NCBI GenBank assembly: GCA_005885025.1
Contig: VAYC01000047.1
Span: forward strand, 1-16,065
From: Actinomycetota bacterium
Lineage (GTDB): Bacteria > Actinomycetota > UBA4738
Reading direction: 5' to 3'
Length of the DNA stretch: 16,065 bases
Shown here: in pieces, positions 5,616-12,752 of the stretch
How the letters are laid out: each line of letters starts with the position of its first letter
Position numbering within the stretch: the first letter of the stretch is position 1
The notes under the pieces: generated by a model
What the model saw: only the letters and a program-made list of their open reading frames with translations
Told to the model about the DNA's origin: nothing
The model's database searches: none
Program-made: the position numbers and the translations under genes

Positions 5616-8356
5616 TACTTCGACGCGGCCTCGGCCGTTCCCAAGGCCGCCTGCCCTGCCGCCAGCCGCGCGGTCTCGATCCGGAACGGCGAGCACGACA
5701 CGTAGTCGAGGAGGATCTCGTGGCAGAACACCACGGACGCCGGGTCTCCCCCATGCTCTCCGCAGATCCCGAGGTGCAGCTCCGGCTTGACGGCCTTGCC
5801 GGCGCCCACCGCCGTCTGCATGAGCCGGCCAACGCCCGGCCGGTCGATGGTAACGAACGGATTGCCCGAGACCAGCTTTCGCTCCTCGTACATGGCGAGG
5901 AACTTGCCGATGTCGTCGCGCGAGAAGCCCCAGGCGGTTTGGGTAAGGTCGTTCGTACCGAATGAGAAGAAGTCGGCGACCTCGGCGATCTCTCCGGCCA
6001 CCACGGACGCTCTGGGCAGCTCGATCATCGTGCCCCACAAGATCGGAAGGTCCACCCCCCGGCGGGTCAGGACCTCCTGGGCCGCCGGCTCCAGCTCCTC
6101 CCGCATCTGGCGAAGCTCCTCCTGAGTCGCCACCAGCGGGATCATGATCTCCACCTCGGGATGCCCGCCCGCTTCGACCCGGTCGCACGCTGCCTCCACG
6201 ATGGCGCGGACCTGCATCGCGTACAGCCCGGGCTTCACGATCCCCAGTCGCACGCCGCGCAGCCCGAGCATGGGGTTGGCCTCGTGTAACTCCTCGACCT
6301 TGCGCAAGATTTCTCGGGCCTCTTCCAGTGGGATCTTCTCGTCACGGACGATCGCCTCCGCGTCCCCTCGCTCCCCGGCCAGCGCCACGGCGACGGCCAT
6401 ATCGACGTGGTTCGGGAGGAACTCGTGCAGCGGTGGGTCGAGGAGTCGAACCGTCACGGGGAGCCCGTCCATGGCCTCGAAGATCCCGACGAAGTCGCCT
6501 CGCTGGAGGGGTAGCAGCGCAGCGTAGGCCTCCTCTTCCTCCTCCTTCGTGTCGGCGAAGATCATCTTCCGGACAGCGGCCACCCGTTCCTCGCCGAGGA
6601 ACATATGCTCGGTCCGGCACAGACCGATCCCCTCCGCTCCCCTGGCCCTGGCATTGGCCGCCTGCTCGGGGGTGTCGGCGTTGGCCCGGACCCGCAGGCG
6701 CCGAACTTCGTCAGCGCGCCGCATGAAGGCCTCGAAGGCCTTCCAGATCCTCTCCTCACGGGCCTGCTCGTCCCCCGTCACGGCCTTGGCGAGGGCGGGG
6801 TCCGCCAGGTCCAGCTTCCCCAGATAGACCGTGCCGTCGGTCCCGTCGATGGTGACCCAGTCCCCCTCCTGGACGCGGGTACCGTTCACCGAGAAGGCGG
6901 AGACGCCCCGCTCGATCCGGATCTCGTCGGCGCCGCACACGGCCGGGATGCCCTCACCGCGAGCCACCACGGCCGCGTGCGAGTTCGTCCCTCCCGCACT
7001 CGTGAGGATGCCCTGCGACCGGATCATCCCGTGGTAGTCGTCGGGCGTGGTCTCCCGGCGAGCCAGGATCACCTTCTCGCCTCGCTCAGCCCACTCCACC
7101 GCGGCGTCGGCCGTGAACACCACACGACCTACTGCCGCGCCAGGAGACGCATTCAGGCCTCGCGTTGCCGGCTTCTCTCCGCGCTTCTGGTCTTCCCGGA
7201 TCACTGGCTTGAACAGCTGCTCGAGGCGATTGGGGTCCAGCCTCAGGAGTCCCTCGTCCGGGGATATGAGCCCCTCGTTCCACATGTCGTAGGCCATCAC
7301 CCACTCGGCGAGCGCCGTCCGCTTGCCGACCCGCGTCTGGAGGAACCACAGTTTCCCGCGCTCGATCGTGAACTCGATGTCGCACATGTCGCGGTAGTGC
7401 TTCTCCAGGCTGTCCATCCCTCGACGGAGCTCGTCCCACGATTTCGCGTCGATCTGGGCCAGCTCCGAGAGCTTGAGCGTGTTCCGGATGCCGGCTACGA
7501 CGTCCTCGCCCTGCGCATTTGGGAGATAGTCCCCGTAGGGGCTCTTCTCACCGGTGGAGGGGTCGCGAGTGAAGGCCACGCCGGTGCCGGAGTCCTCCCC
7601 TCGATTCCCGAACACCATGGCCACCACGTTGACCGCCGTGCCGAGGGTGTCGGGGATCCTGTTCTGCCGCCGGTAGGCCACGGCTCGTGCCCCGTTCCAC
7701 GAGCGGAAGACCGCCTCGATGGCCTTCTCGAGCTGCCTCCGCGGCTCCTGGGGGAAGTCCTCTCCCGTCTCGGCGCGGACGATGCCCTTGAACGCTTCGG
7801 TGAGCTTCCGTAGATCCTCGGCCCCCAGGTCCGTGTCCTTGGCACCCTCGCCCTTGGTCGCTTTGGCTTCGTCCAGGAGCGACTCGAATCTCTCGGGGTC
7901 GATATCCAGGACGATCTTGCCGAACATCTGCACGAACCTCCGATAGGAGTCCCAGGCGAAGCGCTCGTCCTTCGACTGTTTGGCCAGGCCCTGCACCGAG
8001 CGGTCGTTCAGGCCCAGGTTGAGGACGGTGTCCATCATGCCCGGCATGGAAAACTTCGCTCCGCTCCGGACCGATACGAGAAGGGGATCCTTGTCGTCCC
8101 CGAGCTTCTTGCCCATTGCTTCCTCGAGGTGCCGTAGATTCTCGTCGACCTCGAGCATCAGCCCATGCGGGAAGGTTCCGTGGTCGAGGTAGGAAAGGCA
8201 GGCTTCGGTGGTGATCGTGAATCCTGGGGGCACCGGCAGGCCAACGTTGGTCATCTCGGCGAGGTTGGCGCCCTTCCCGCCGAGCAGGCCCTTCATGTCC
8301 CTGTTGCCCTCGTGGAAGTCGTAGACGAGCTTGCGCCCGGTTGCCTTCGAAGCCAT
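5615..8356 (-). CDS. ppdK: Pyruvate, phosphate dikinase
   Basis: A 913-residue enzyme converting pyruvate, ATP and phosphate to PEP, AMP and PPi, and the reverse. The N-terminal ATP-grasp domain starts with GGKGANLAEM and VPPGFTITTEACL. The swivelling phosphohistidine domain has GGTNSHAAVVARG with catalytic His460. The C-terminal PEP-binding barrel has GIGLCRTEHMF (576-586), VRLLDPPLHEFLP (636-648), FGTNDLTQ, CGEHGGDP and YVSCSPFR with the acid/base Cys888. The usual family length is about 870-900. I chose ATG 8356 because GGAGGG lies nine nt upstream and the protein then begins just before the conserved domain. An upstream in-frame extension to 8494 is Pro/Arg-rich and non-homologous. Asn458 replaces the Thr that the PPDK regulatory kinase/phosphorylase modifies, and no such regulator gene is next to it. 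The gene is divergent from the bicupin. Confidence 0.97.
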   Translation of the reverse strand: MASKATGRKLVYDFHEGNRDMKGLLGGKGANLAEMTNVGLPVPPGFTITTEACLSYLDHGTFPHGLMLEVDENLRHLEEAMGKKLGDDKDPLLVSVRSGAKFSMPGMMDTVLNLGLNDRSVQGLAKQSKDERFAWDSYRRFVQMFGKIVLDIDPERFESLLDEAKATKGEGAKDTDLGAEDLRKLTEAFKGIVRAETGEDFPQEPRRQLEKAIEAVFRSWNGARAVAYRRQNRIPDTLGTAVNVVAMVFGNRGEDSGTGVAFTRDPSTGEKSPYGDYLPNAQGEDVVAGIRNTLKLSELAQIDAKSWDELRRGMDSLEKHYRDMCDIEFTIERGKLWFLQTRVGKRTALAEWVMAYDMWNEGLISPDEGLLRLDPNRLEQLFKPVIREDQKRGEKPATRGLNASPGAAVGRVVFTADAAVEWAERGEKVILARRETTPDDYHGMIRSQGILTSAGGTNSHAAVVARGEGIPAVCGADEIRIERGVSAFSVNGTRVQEGDWVTIDGTDGTVYLGKLDLADPALAKAVTGDEQAREERIWKAFEAFMRRADEVRRLRVRANADTPEQAANARARGAEGIGLCRTEHMFLGEERVAAVRKMIFADTKEEEEEAYAALLPLQRGDFVGIFEAMDGLPVTVRLLDPPLHEFLPNHVDMAVAVALAGERGDAEAIVRDEKIPLEEAREILRKVEELHEANPMLGLRGVRLGIVKPGLYAMQVRAIVEAACDRVEAGGHPEVEIMIPLVATQEELRQMREELEPAAQEVLTRRGVDLPILWGTMIELPRASVVAGEIAEVADFFSFGTNDLTQTAWGFSRDDIGKFLAMYEERKLVSGNPFVTIDRPGVGRLMQTAVGAGKAVKPELHLGICGEHGGDPASVVFCHEILLDYVSCSPFRIETARLAAGQAALGTAEAASK

Positions 8357-8391
8357 GACGAGACCCTCCGGATTCCTTTGGTTTCCAGTCC

Positions 8392-8397
8392 AGTGTA
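8392..8397 (-). promoter_or_regulatory. Candidate -10 box TACACT for ppdK
   Basis: TACACT on the minus strand fits the actinobacterial -10 pattern TANNNT. It would give a leader of about 29 nt before the ppdK ATG. No TTGACA-like -35 is visible at the usual distance, so the call is weak. Confidence 0.3.
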
Positions 8398-8411
8398 GCG
8401 ACCGGGCATCG

Positions 8412-8428
8412 GGCGGTGAGTTGCCGCC
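8412..8428. repeat. Inverted repeat GGCGG-N7-CCGCC in the ppdK/bicupin divergent region
   Basis: A short inverted repeat lies between the candidate promoters of the two divergent genes, where an operator might be expected. The length is modest and chance is possible in GC-rich DNA. Confidence 0.25.
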
Positions 8429-8433
8429 ATAAT
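8428..8433 (+). promoter_or_regulatory. Candidate -10 box CATAAT for the bicupin
   Basis: CATAAT differs from TATAAT by one base and stands out in this GC-rich gap. Transcription would begin near 8440, just before the purine-rich GGGGAGGAGGAG. No convincing -35 is seen. Confidence 0.3.
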
Positions 8434-8457
8434 GCGAGTTCCGGCGGGGAGGAGGAG

Positions 8458-8508
8458 ATGCCAGATCTGGGGGTCGGACTCGAGGATCGCCCACGGAGGG
8501 GCCGTTGA
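8458..8508 (+). CDS. Possible 16-codon leader ORF overlapping the bicupin start
   Basis: An ATG at 8458 follows GGGGAGG by five nt. It opens a 16-residue frame (MPDLGVGLEDRPRRGR) whose TGA overlaps the TTG of the bicupin in a TTGA. This arrangement would couple translation of the bicupin to the short ORF. The peptide has no recognisable motif, apart from four Arg in its last six residues. It may be a chance frame or an upstream regulatory ORF. An alternative is that this is the true start of the bicupin and a frameshift separates the two. Confidence 0.35.
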   Translation: MPDLGVGLEDRPRRGR

Positions 8509-9281
8509 GCGATCGGGGACGCCGCCGGCCCCACGGCCGCGTTGTTCACCAGGATGACGTATCCGCCGAGCTCATCCACACCAAGCCACCGCTCTCGCCC
8601 GGCGACGTCTCGGTCCGCACGCTGATCGATCGGTCGGCCGGCGCCCGTTCGCTCGTCCAGCGGGTGCTCCGCATTCGAGGAGAAGTCCCGGTCGAGCCCC
8701 AGCGAAAGAGCGAGAACGTCCTCTACGTGGTGGAGGGAAGCGCCTGGTTCCTCATGGGAGAGGGTGCGGGCGACCCGCTCTGGCCCGGGACCGCGGCCCT
8801 CGTCCCCCCCGGCTCGGAATGCCGTCTGGCCAGAACCTCCGCCGACGATCTGGTCGTGGTCTCCGTCCTGTCCCCGCAGCCAGGAGCCCGATCCCCCACC
8901 CGCGACCCGCGCGGATACGACGGCCCCAGCTTGGTGCGAGAGGAAGACCAATTGGCCATCGCCGTCGGAGACGACCGATCCTTCCGGCTGCTGATCGACC
9001 CCCAACACGGCGCCCGCCACGTCACGCAGTTCGTCGGGTTCATCCAGAGAGGGCGGGCCCCTTTTCACGCTCACGCCCACGAGGAGGCGATCTACGTCTT
9101 GCAGGGCACGGGGATCGCCCACATCGAGGATCGCTCCCATCCGATCGGCCCGGGCACGAGCATCTTCCTTCCCCCGGAGACGAGGCACTGCTTGGAGAAC
9201 CAGAGCGAGGAAGATCTGAAGGTGCTCGGGGTGTTCAGTCCGCCGGGCTCACCAGCGGACAAGTCCGAAACTCACGCCTGA
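8505..9281 (+). CDS. Bicupin protein with one intact metal site
   Basis: A 258-residue cytoplasmic protein with two cupin barrels. The N-cupin (about 45-125) keeps the fold signature NVLYVVEGSAWF and ALVPPGSEC, but the usual His-x-His ligands before it are replaced by VEPQRKSEN, so it probably binds no metal. The C-cupin (about 170-247) has PFHAHAHEEAIYVLQG with His188/His190/His192 and Glu193/Glu194, then FLPPETRHCLEN with His228. This is a complete metal site. Substrate is unknown; bicupins include dioxygenases, decarboxylases and sugar isomerases. The TTG start has GGAGGGG five nt upstream (8495-8501). It is the only plus-strand gene in the window, divergent from ppdK, and its last 10 bp overlap the end of the opposing lipoprotein gene. 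Confidence 0.85.
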   Translation: MSDRGRRRPHGRVVHQDDVSAELIHTKPPLSPGDVSVRTLIDRSAGARSLVQRVLRIRGEVPVEPQRKSENVLYVVEGSAWFLMGEGAGDPLWPGTAALVPPGSECRLARTSADDLVVVSVLSPQPGARSPTRDPRGYDGPSLVREEDQLAIAVGDDRSFRLLIDPQHGARHVTQFVGFIQRGRAPFHAHAHEEAIYVLQGTGIAHIEDRSHPIGPGTSIFLPPETRHCLENQSEEDLKVLGVFSPPGSPADKSETHA

Positions 9282-10507
9282 GCCGCCGCCGCGCGAAGCG
9301 CGTCCACGGCCGATCGATCGGCGCCGAACAGGACCCGAACGGTCGTGCCGGACTCGTTTACCTCGGCGCCCTGATTCTCGATCCAGTCCCGCATCGCCGT
9401 GGCAAACTCGGAGGCGTCGCGGTTCGTGTCCCACACGGTCTGCATCAGGACGGCGGTCTCCGAACCCTTCCCCCAAGCGCGCAGGAGCCCTCCGTCCCAG
9501 CCGGCTGCGGCGTCTTCCGAGTTCCCCGTCGAGAGCCGCAGTTCGAGCAGCATCAGCAGCCAACCCTCACCGACGTCCTCCTGGTCCAGCAGGCTCCAGC
9601 CCTGTCCCAAGCGGTCCGAGAGATCGGGGATCTTCACCGTCTGCGGCATATCGCTCGGGTATTTGTCGGGATGGAGGATCTGCTCGGTGGAGACGGGAGG
9701 ATTGCGAAACGCGTTGTTCACGGCCCGTTCCCCGTCGCGGTTGAGCAGGGCCTCCACGAAGGCCTGGCCGTTGCCGTACGGGAACAGGAACATCTGCTGC
9801 ACGAAGGGCGGGGTCGAGGCCGGCGGTGGAGGGAACGAGCTCGCCTCGTCCTGAAGCTGGTTGATCTCATCGGAAGACAGGTCCTGCCGCGCCCACCGGA
9901 TCTGCGTCTCCACGGCGTCGCCCTCCGTGAGCGAGAGCAGGGCCTCGGCGCGCTCGTCCTGACAGGCAGCGGACAGCTTGTCGAGGCGCGACAAGTCGAA
10001 GTTCTGGTCCTGGAGGGCGTGGGTCAGCTCGTGGGCGAGCGTGAACCGCTGGTAGGGCGTGGGAGAAGTCCGGCCCTGGAACACCAGCCGGTGCGCCCGG
10101 CTGTCGTAGAACCCGATGATCTGGCTGGTCCCATAGTCGATGACCGCCTGGCGCAGGTCGGTCCCGGCCGGGATAACGCCGATCGTGGTCCAGGCCCGGT
10201 CCTCTCGGGCTGCCAGGTCCGGAGGGAAGTCGGTCTCGAGGGATGCCCGAAGCTGGCGTTCGATCTGCCCCCTGGTGACCGGTTCTGGGACCACCCTTCG
10301 TTTGAACCGCAGGCCACGGACCTGTTGAACCTGCTGAGCGACCTTGGCGATGGCTGCGGGCAGGCTCGCTTCAGACGCGGGAGGTGCCGGGGAAAGGGTG
10401 GGAGGTGCCTGGCAGAGCGGATTGGTCTGGTCGGTGTTCGTGCCGGTGCAAGCGGCCGCGAGGGTGATCGACGTGACCGCAACCGCCACGGCTCGGCCGC
10501 ATCTCAC
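9272..10507 (-). CDS. Lipoprotein with HExxH zinc-metallopeptidase motif
   Basis: A 411-residue predicted lipoprotein. I start it at the GTG 10507-10505, which overlaps the upstream TGA (GTGA). It then begins with a short signal peptide and lipobox LAAAC (Cys20). A Thr/Pro/Ser linker follows. The central part carries TLAHELTHALQDQ with His159, Glu160 and His163, and 32 residues after His163 the segment LTEGDA (Glu195), a plausible third zinc ligand as in gluzincins. Just before the motif, IIGFYDSRAHRLVF resembles the strand preceding the active helix in other such proteins. The target is unknown; location would be outside the membrane. The coupled 81-aa membrane protein upstream may be a partner. 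The gene ends inside the bicupin gene on the other strand. Confidence 0.85.
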   Translation of the reverse strand: MRCGRAVAVAVTSITLAAACTGTNTDQTNPLCQAPPTLSPAPPASEASLPAAIAKVAQQVQQVRGLRFKRRVVPEPVTRGQIERQLRASLETDFPPDLAAREDRAWTTIGVIPAGTDLRQAVIDYGTSQIIGFYDSRAHRLVFQGRTSPTPYQRFTLAHELTHALQDQNFDLSRLDKLSAACQDERAEALLSLTEGDAVETQIRWARQDLSSDEINQLQDEASSFPPPPASTPPFVQQMFLFPYGNGQAFVEALLNRDGERAVNNAFRNPPVSTEQILHPDKYPSDMPQTVKIPDLSDRLGQGWSLLDQEDVGEGWLLMLLELRLSTGNSEDAAAGWDGGLLRAWGKGSETAVLMQTVWDTNRDASEFATAMRDWIENQGAEVNESGTTVRVLFGADRSAVDALRAAAAQA

Positions 10508-10749
10508 CGTCGCCGACGGATCGCGACGGCCGTCACCGTGCAGATGAAGGCTCCCGCCGAGTAACCCATCGACAGCCATGCGGCCAAGGGCTTGGCCGTG
10601 ATCTGTCCCACCAAGACGGCGGCCACGGCTGCCAGGAGCAGCAAGAACCCGGCGGCGAACACCCCAAGAGCCGTCACCCGGAGTACCGGGCGCCGGCCCG
10701 CCGGCGGTAGTGGAGCCTCGTCCGGGCGCGTGGAGGCTTTCGTTCTCAC
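10504..10749 (-). CDS. Small two-helix membrane protein
   Basis: An 81-residue protein that I do not recognise. A basic, Pro-rich cytosolic N-terminus (1-24) is followed by two predicted membrane segments (about 25-48 and 55-77) and ends in four Arg. The GTG start overlaps the glyS stop in a GTGA, and its own stop overlaps the start of the lipoprotein gene in another GTGA. The in-frame sequence extending upstream inside glyS is only Arg/Pro/Gly-rich shadow. The double overlap argues that it is a real gene despite its size. A hairpin anchor or accessory subunit for the lipoprotein is possible. Confidence 0.7.
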   Translation of the reverse strand: MRTKASTRPDEAPLPPAGRRPVLRVTALGVFAAGFLLLLAAVAAVLVGQITAKPLAAWLSMGYSAGAFICTVTAVAIRRRR

Positions 10750-12119
10750 GGGAGGCGCTCGCGCAGGTAGCCGACCAGGGAGTCGATCGGCAGCCGGTCC
10801 TGTGTCATCTGATCTCGATCGCGGACGGTCACCTGACGGTCCGTCAGGGTGTCGAAGTCGACCGTCACGCAATACGGCGTTCCCACTTCGTCCTGGCGGC
10901 GGTAGCGGCGTCCGATCGAACCGGCGTCGTCGTACTTCGTCATCCATTTCCCTCGCAGCAGATCGTGGACCCTCCGAGCTTCTGGCACGAGGCTCTCCTG
11001 CCGCGAGAGAGGAAGCACGGCCACCTTGATCGGCGCGAGCTCGCGGTGCAGAGCGAGGACGGTCCGCTTCTCCGTGCCGCCGCTCCCCGTAGGGGCCTCC
11101 TCCACCCGGTACGCGTCCAGCAGGAAGACCAGGAGCGCTCGGTCGACCCCGGCGGCCGGTTCGACCACGTATGGGAGGTAGCGCCGGTCGTTCTCCTGGT
11201 CGTAGTAACTGAGGTCCTGCCCCGAGAACTGCTGGTGCTGTCGGAGGTCGAAATCCGTCCGATTGGCGATGCCCTCGAGCTCGGACCATCCGAACGGGAA
11301 CTCGTACTCGATGTCGGTGGCGGCCTTGGCGTAGTGGGCCAGCTCGTCGGGATCATGGGGACGCAGGCGCAGGTTGTCCTTGCGAACGCCGAGGTCCACG
11401 TACCACTGGAGCCGCTGGTTCACCCAGTATTCGAACCACTCCTCGTCCGCGCCCGGTTCAACGAAGTACTCCATCTCCATCTGCTCGAACTCGCGGGTCC
11501 GGAAGATGAAGTTCCCCGGCGTGATCTCGTTGCGGAAGGACTTTCCGATCTGGGCGATCCCGAACGGGATCTTCAATCGATTCGTCTGCTGGACCACCTG
11601 GAAGTCGACGAACATCCCCTGAGCGGTCTCGGGACGGAGGTAAACGGTTGCCGCGTCCTCTTCGACCGGCCCCATGTAGGTCTTGAACATCAGATTGAAG
11701 CTTCGAGGCTCCGTGAACCGATCGTTCCCGCAGCTCGGGCACCGCGGCTTGGTCGCCATGTCGACGGTGCTCTGGTCCTCCTCGTGCCCCGACTGCGGCG
11801 CGTGGAATCCGGGAAGGTGATCGGCTCGGAAGCGCTGGTGGCAATTGACGCATTCGACCAACGGGTCGGAGAACCCCGCCACGTGGCCGCTGGCCTCCCA
11901 CACGCGCGGAGACATCATGATGGCGGCCTCCAACCCCACGATGTCGTCCCGGAGCTGCACCATCGTCCGCCACCATGCGTTGCGGATGTTGCGCTTGAGC
12001 TCCACACCGAGCGGTCCGTAATCCCACGACGAGCGCAGCCCTCCATAAATCTCGCTCGATGGGAAGACGATCCCCCGGCGCTTGGCGAGGGAGGTGAGGG
12101 CGTCCATCAGGTCGGCCAT
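10746..12119 (-). CDS. glyS: Glycyl-tRNA synthetase (single-chain, homodimeric type)
   Basis: A 457-residue class II synthetase charging tRNA-Gly. Near the N-terminus are SSEIYGGLRSSWDYGPLG (21-38) and a zinc site formed by C90/C93 and C127/C130. Active-site motifs are LRPETAQGMF (161-170), motif 2 FRNEITPGNFIFRTREFEQ (195-213) and motif 3 GVDRALL (324-330). The anticodon-binding domain covers about 364-457 (LAPIKVAVLPL, DEVGTPYCVTVDFDTL). The ATG start is preceded by GGGAAGGGAG. This is the alpha2 type used by Actinomycetota, not the alpha2beta2 type of most Gram-negatives. It has a 121-bp upstream gap with its own likely promoter and repeats, and heads a translationally coupled run with the 81-aa protein and the lipoprotein. 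Confidence 0.97.
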   Translation of the reverse strand: MADLMDALTSLAKRRGIVFPSSEIYGGLRSSWDYGPLGVELKRNIRNAWWRTMVQLRDDIVGLEAAIMMSPRVWEASGHVAGFSDPLVECVNCHQRFRADHLPGFHAPQSGHEEDQSTVDMATKPRCPSCGNDRFTEPRSFNLMFKTYMGPVEEDAATVYLRPETAQGMFVDFQVVQQTNRLKIPFGIAQIGKSFRNEITPGNFIFRTREFEQMEMEYFVEPGADEEWFEYWVNQRLQWYVDLGVRKDNLRLRPHDPDELAHYAKAATDIEYEFPFGWSELEGIANRTDFDLRQHQQFSGQDLSYYDQENDRRYLPYVVEPAAGVDRALLVFLLDAYRVEEAPTGSGGTEKRTVLALHRELAPIKVAVLPLSRQESLVPEARRVHDLLRGKWMTKYDDAGSIGRRYRRQDEVGTPYCVTVDFDTLTDRQVTVRDRDQMTQDRLPIDSLVGYLRERLP

Positions 12120-12134
12120 GGTGGCTCCCTTCCC

Positions 12135-12157
12135 GGCCGCTGGCAGCGGCCGCTGGC
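12135..12157. repeat. Direct repeat GCCAGCGGCC x2 with a 12-bp palindrome in the glyS leader
   Basis: On the minus strand GCCAGCGGCC occurs twice with a 13-bp period (plus-strand GGCCGCTGGC at 12135-12144 and 12148-12157). The perfect palindrome CAGCGGCCGCTG (12144-12155) lies across them. The repeats sit between the candidate glyS -10 box and the ribosome binding site, so they would be transcribed and could fold, or bind a regulator. Confidence 0.5.
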
Positions 12158-12166
12158 GTGCCCGCG

Positions 12167-12172
12167 ATGATA
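12167..12172 (-). promoter_or_regulatory. Candidate -10 box TATCAT for glyS
   Basis: TATCAT on the minus strand fits TANNNT and would give a leader of about 41 nt. An identical hexamer precedes the gamma-glutamylcyclotransferase-fold gene. No good -35 is visible. Confidence 0.35.
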
Positions 12173-12208
12173 CCGGGCCGACCCCTCATTTCGGGCGCTC
12201 CAACCGCT

Positions 12209-12225
12209 GGCCGCTCAAGGCGGCC
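12209..12225 (-). terminator. Hairpin GGCCGC-N5-GCGGCC, possible terminator after the GGCT-fold gene
   Basis: A perfect 6-bp GC stem with a five-base loop begins 15 nt after the stop of the GGCT-fold gene and before the glyS promoter region. There is no U-run, so termination is only suggested by position. Confidence 0.4.
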
Positions 12226-12240
12226 GAACCAGCACGCCAG

Positions 12241-12711
12241 CTACGTCGAGATGGACGGTTTGGGCGGCCGGGCCGCTTCGTCCACCATGTCGAGAGCCTC
12301 GGGGGGGAGCCCCTGGATCCTGATGGCCGCGCCCAGCAGCCGGAGGTACTCGTCCGTAGGCCGGACGTAGGTTCCCTCTTGATGAGCCACTCGGTAGGTC
12401 CGAGCGATGACCTGCTCGTCCGCGCCCTCCACGACGACATCCTCTCGCCGGTAGAAGGTGGGATGGCCCTGGAAGGCATCGAGCCCTCCAGCCTCCGACT
12501 CGGGGACCTCCCACAACACGCCCCACACGTGCCTTTCTTGGTCGGTCTGGAGGTTGGCGGCGCCCCCCTCCCACTCGGTGGAGTACACGTCGAAAGCCAT
12601 TCGGAATCCATCGAGGCGGCCTGGGCCGACGACGCGAGCATCGGGTACGCGGCCCTTCATGTGGCGGACGTCCATGTTGGCGCCGTACGCGAAGTAGAGC
12701 ATGACCCGCAC
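12241..12711 (-). CDS. Gamma-glutamylcyclotransferase-fold (GGCT/AIG2-like) protein, Gln at catalytic Glu position
   Basis: A 156-residue protein of the GGCT/GGACT/AIG2 superfamily, whose enzymes cyclise gamma-glutamyl compounds to 5-oxoproline. The substrate-binding loop YFAYGANM (6-13) is at the N-terminus, as expected. Further family segments are VWGVLWEVP (62-70) and LDAFQGHPTFYRRE (77-90). In active members of this family the last segment reads LDxxEGxP, with Glu as the acid/base; here the residue is Gln81 (codon CAG at 12471-12469). The protein may be inactive, altered or a binding protein. GTG 12711 is the longest sensible start; an ATG at 12702 gives MLYFAYGANM and is equally likely. 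A TATCAT -10-like box at 12719-12714 would make the mRNA nearly leaderless from that ATG. The gene follows uppS by 41 bp. Confidence 0.82.
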   Translation of the reverse strand: MRVMLYFAYGANMDVRHMKGRVPDARVVGPGRLDGFRMAFDVYSTEWEGGAANLQTDQERHVWGVLWEVPESEAGGLDAFQGHPTFYRREDVVVEGADEQVIARTYRVAHQEGTYVRPTDEYLRLLGAAIRIQGLPPEALDMVDEAARPPKPSIST

Positions 12712-12752
12712 GGATGATACGCCCGCTCCCCCACCCGAGGTGAGTCCCGGGC

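Noticed and set aside
4268..5965. 565-codon open frame on the plus strand opposite the secreted protein and the end of ppdK
   Set aside because: Arg/Pro/Gly-rich with no domain; it crosses the boundary of two well-supported minus-strand genes.
8357..8494. 46-residue N-terminal extension of PPDK
   Set aside because: Pro/Arg/Asn-rich and unlike any PPDK; the ATG at 8356 has a good ribosome binding site and fits the family start.
8819..10564. 581-codon plus-strand frame running from inside the bicupin through the lipoprotein gene
   Set aside because: Composition is shadow-like and it overlaps two genes with clear motifs (cupin His cluster, HExxH).
10710..12170. Long open frame on the plus strand opposite glyS
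   Set aside because: It mirrors a clear glycyl-tRNA synthetase, has no recognisable domain, and GC-rich coding DNA often leaves the opposite strand open.
12120..12240. T-box riboswitch upstream of glyS
   Set aside because: The gap is only 121 bp and lacks the conserved T-box sequence and a specifier-loop architecture.
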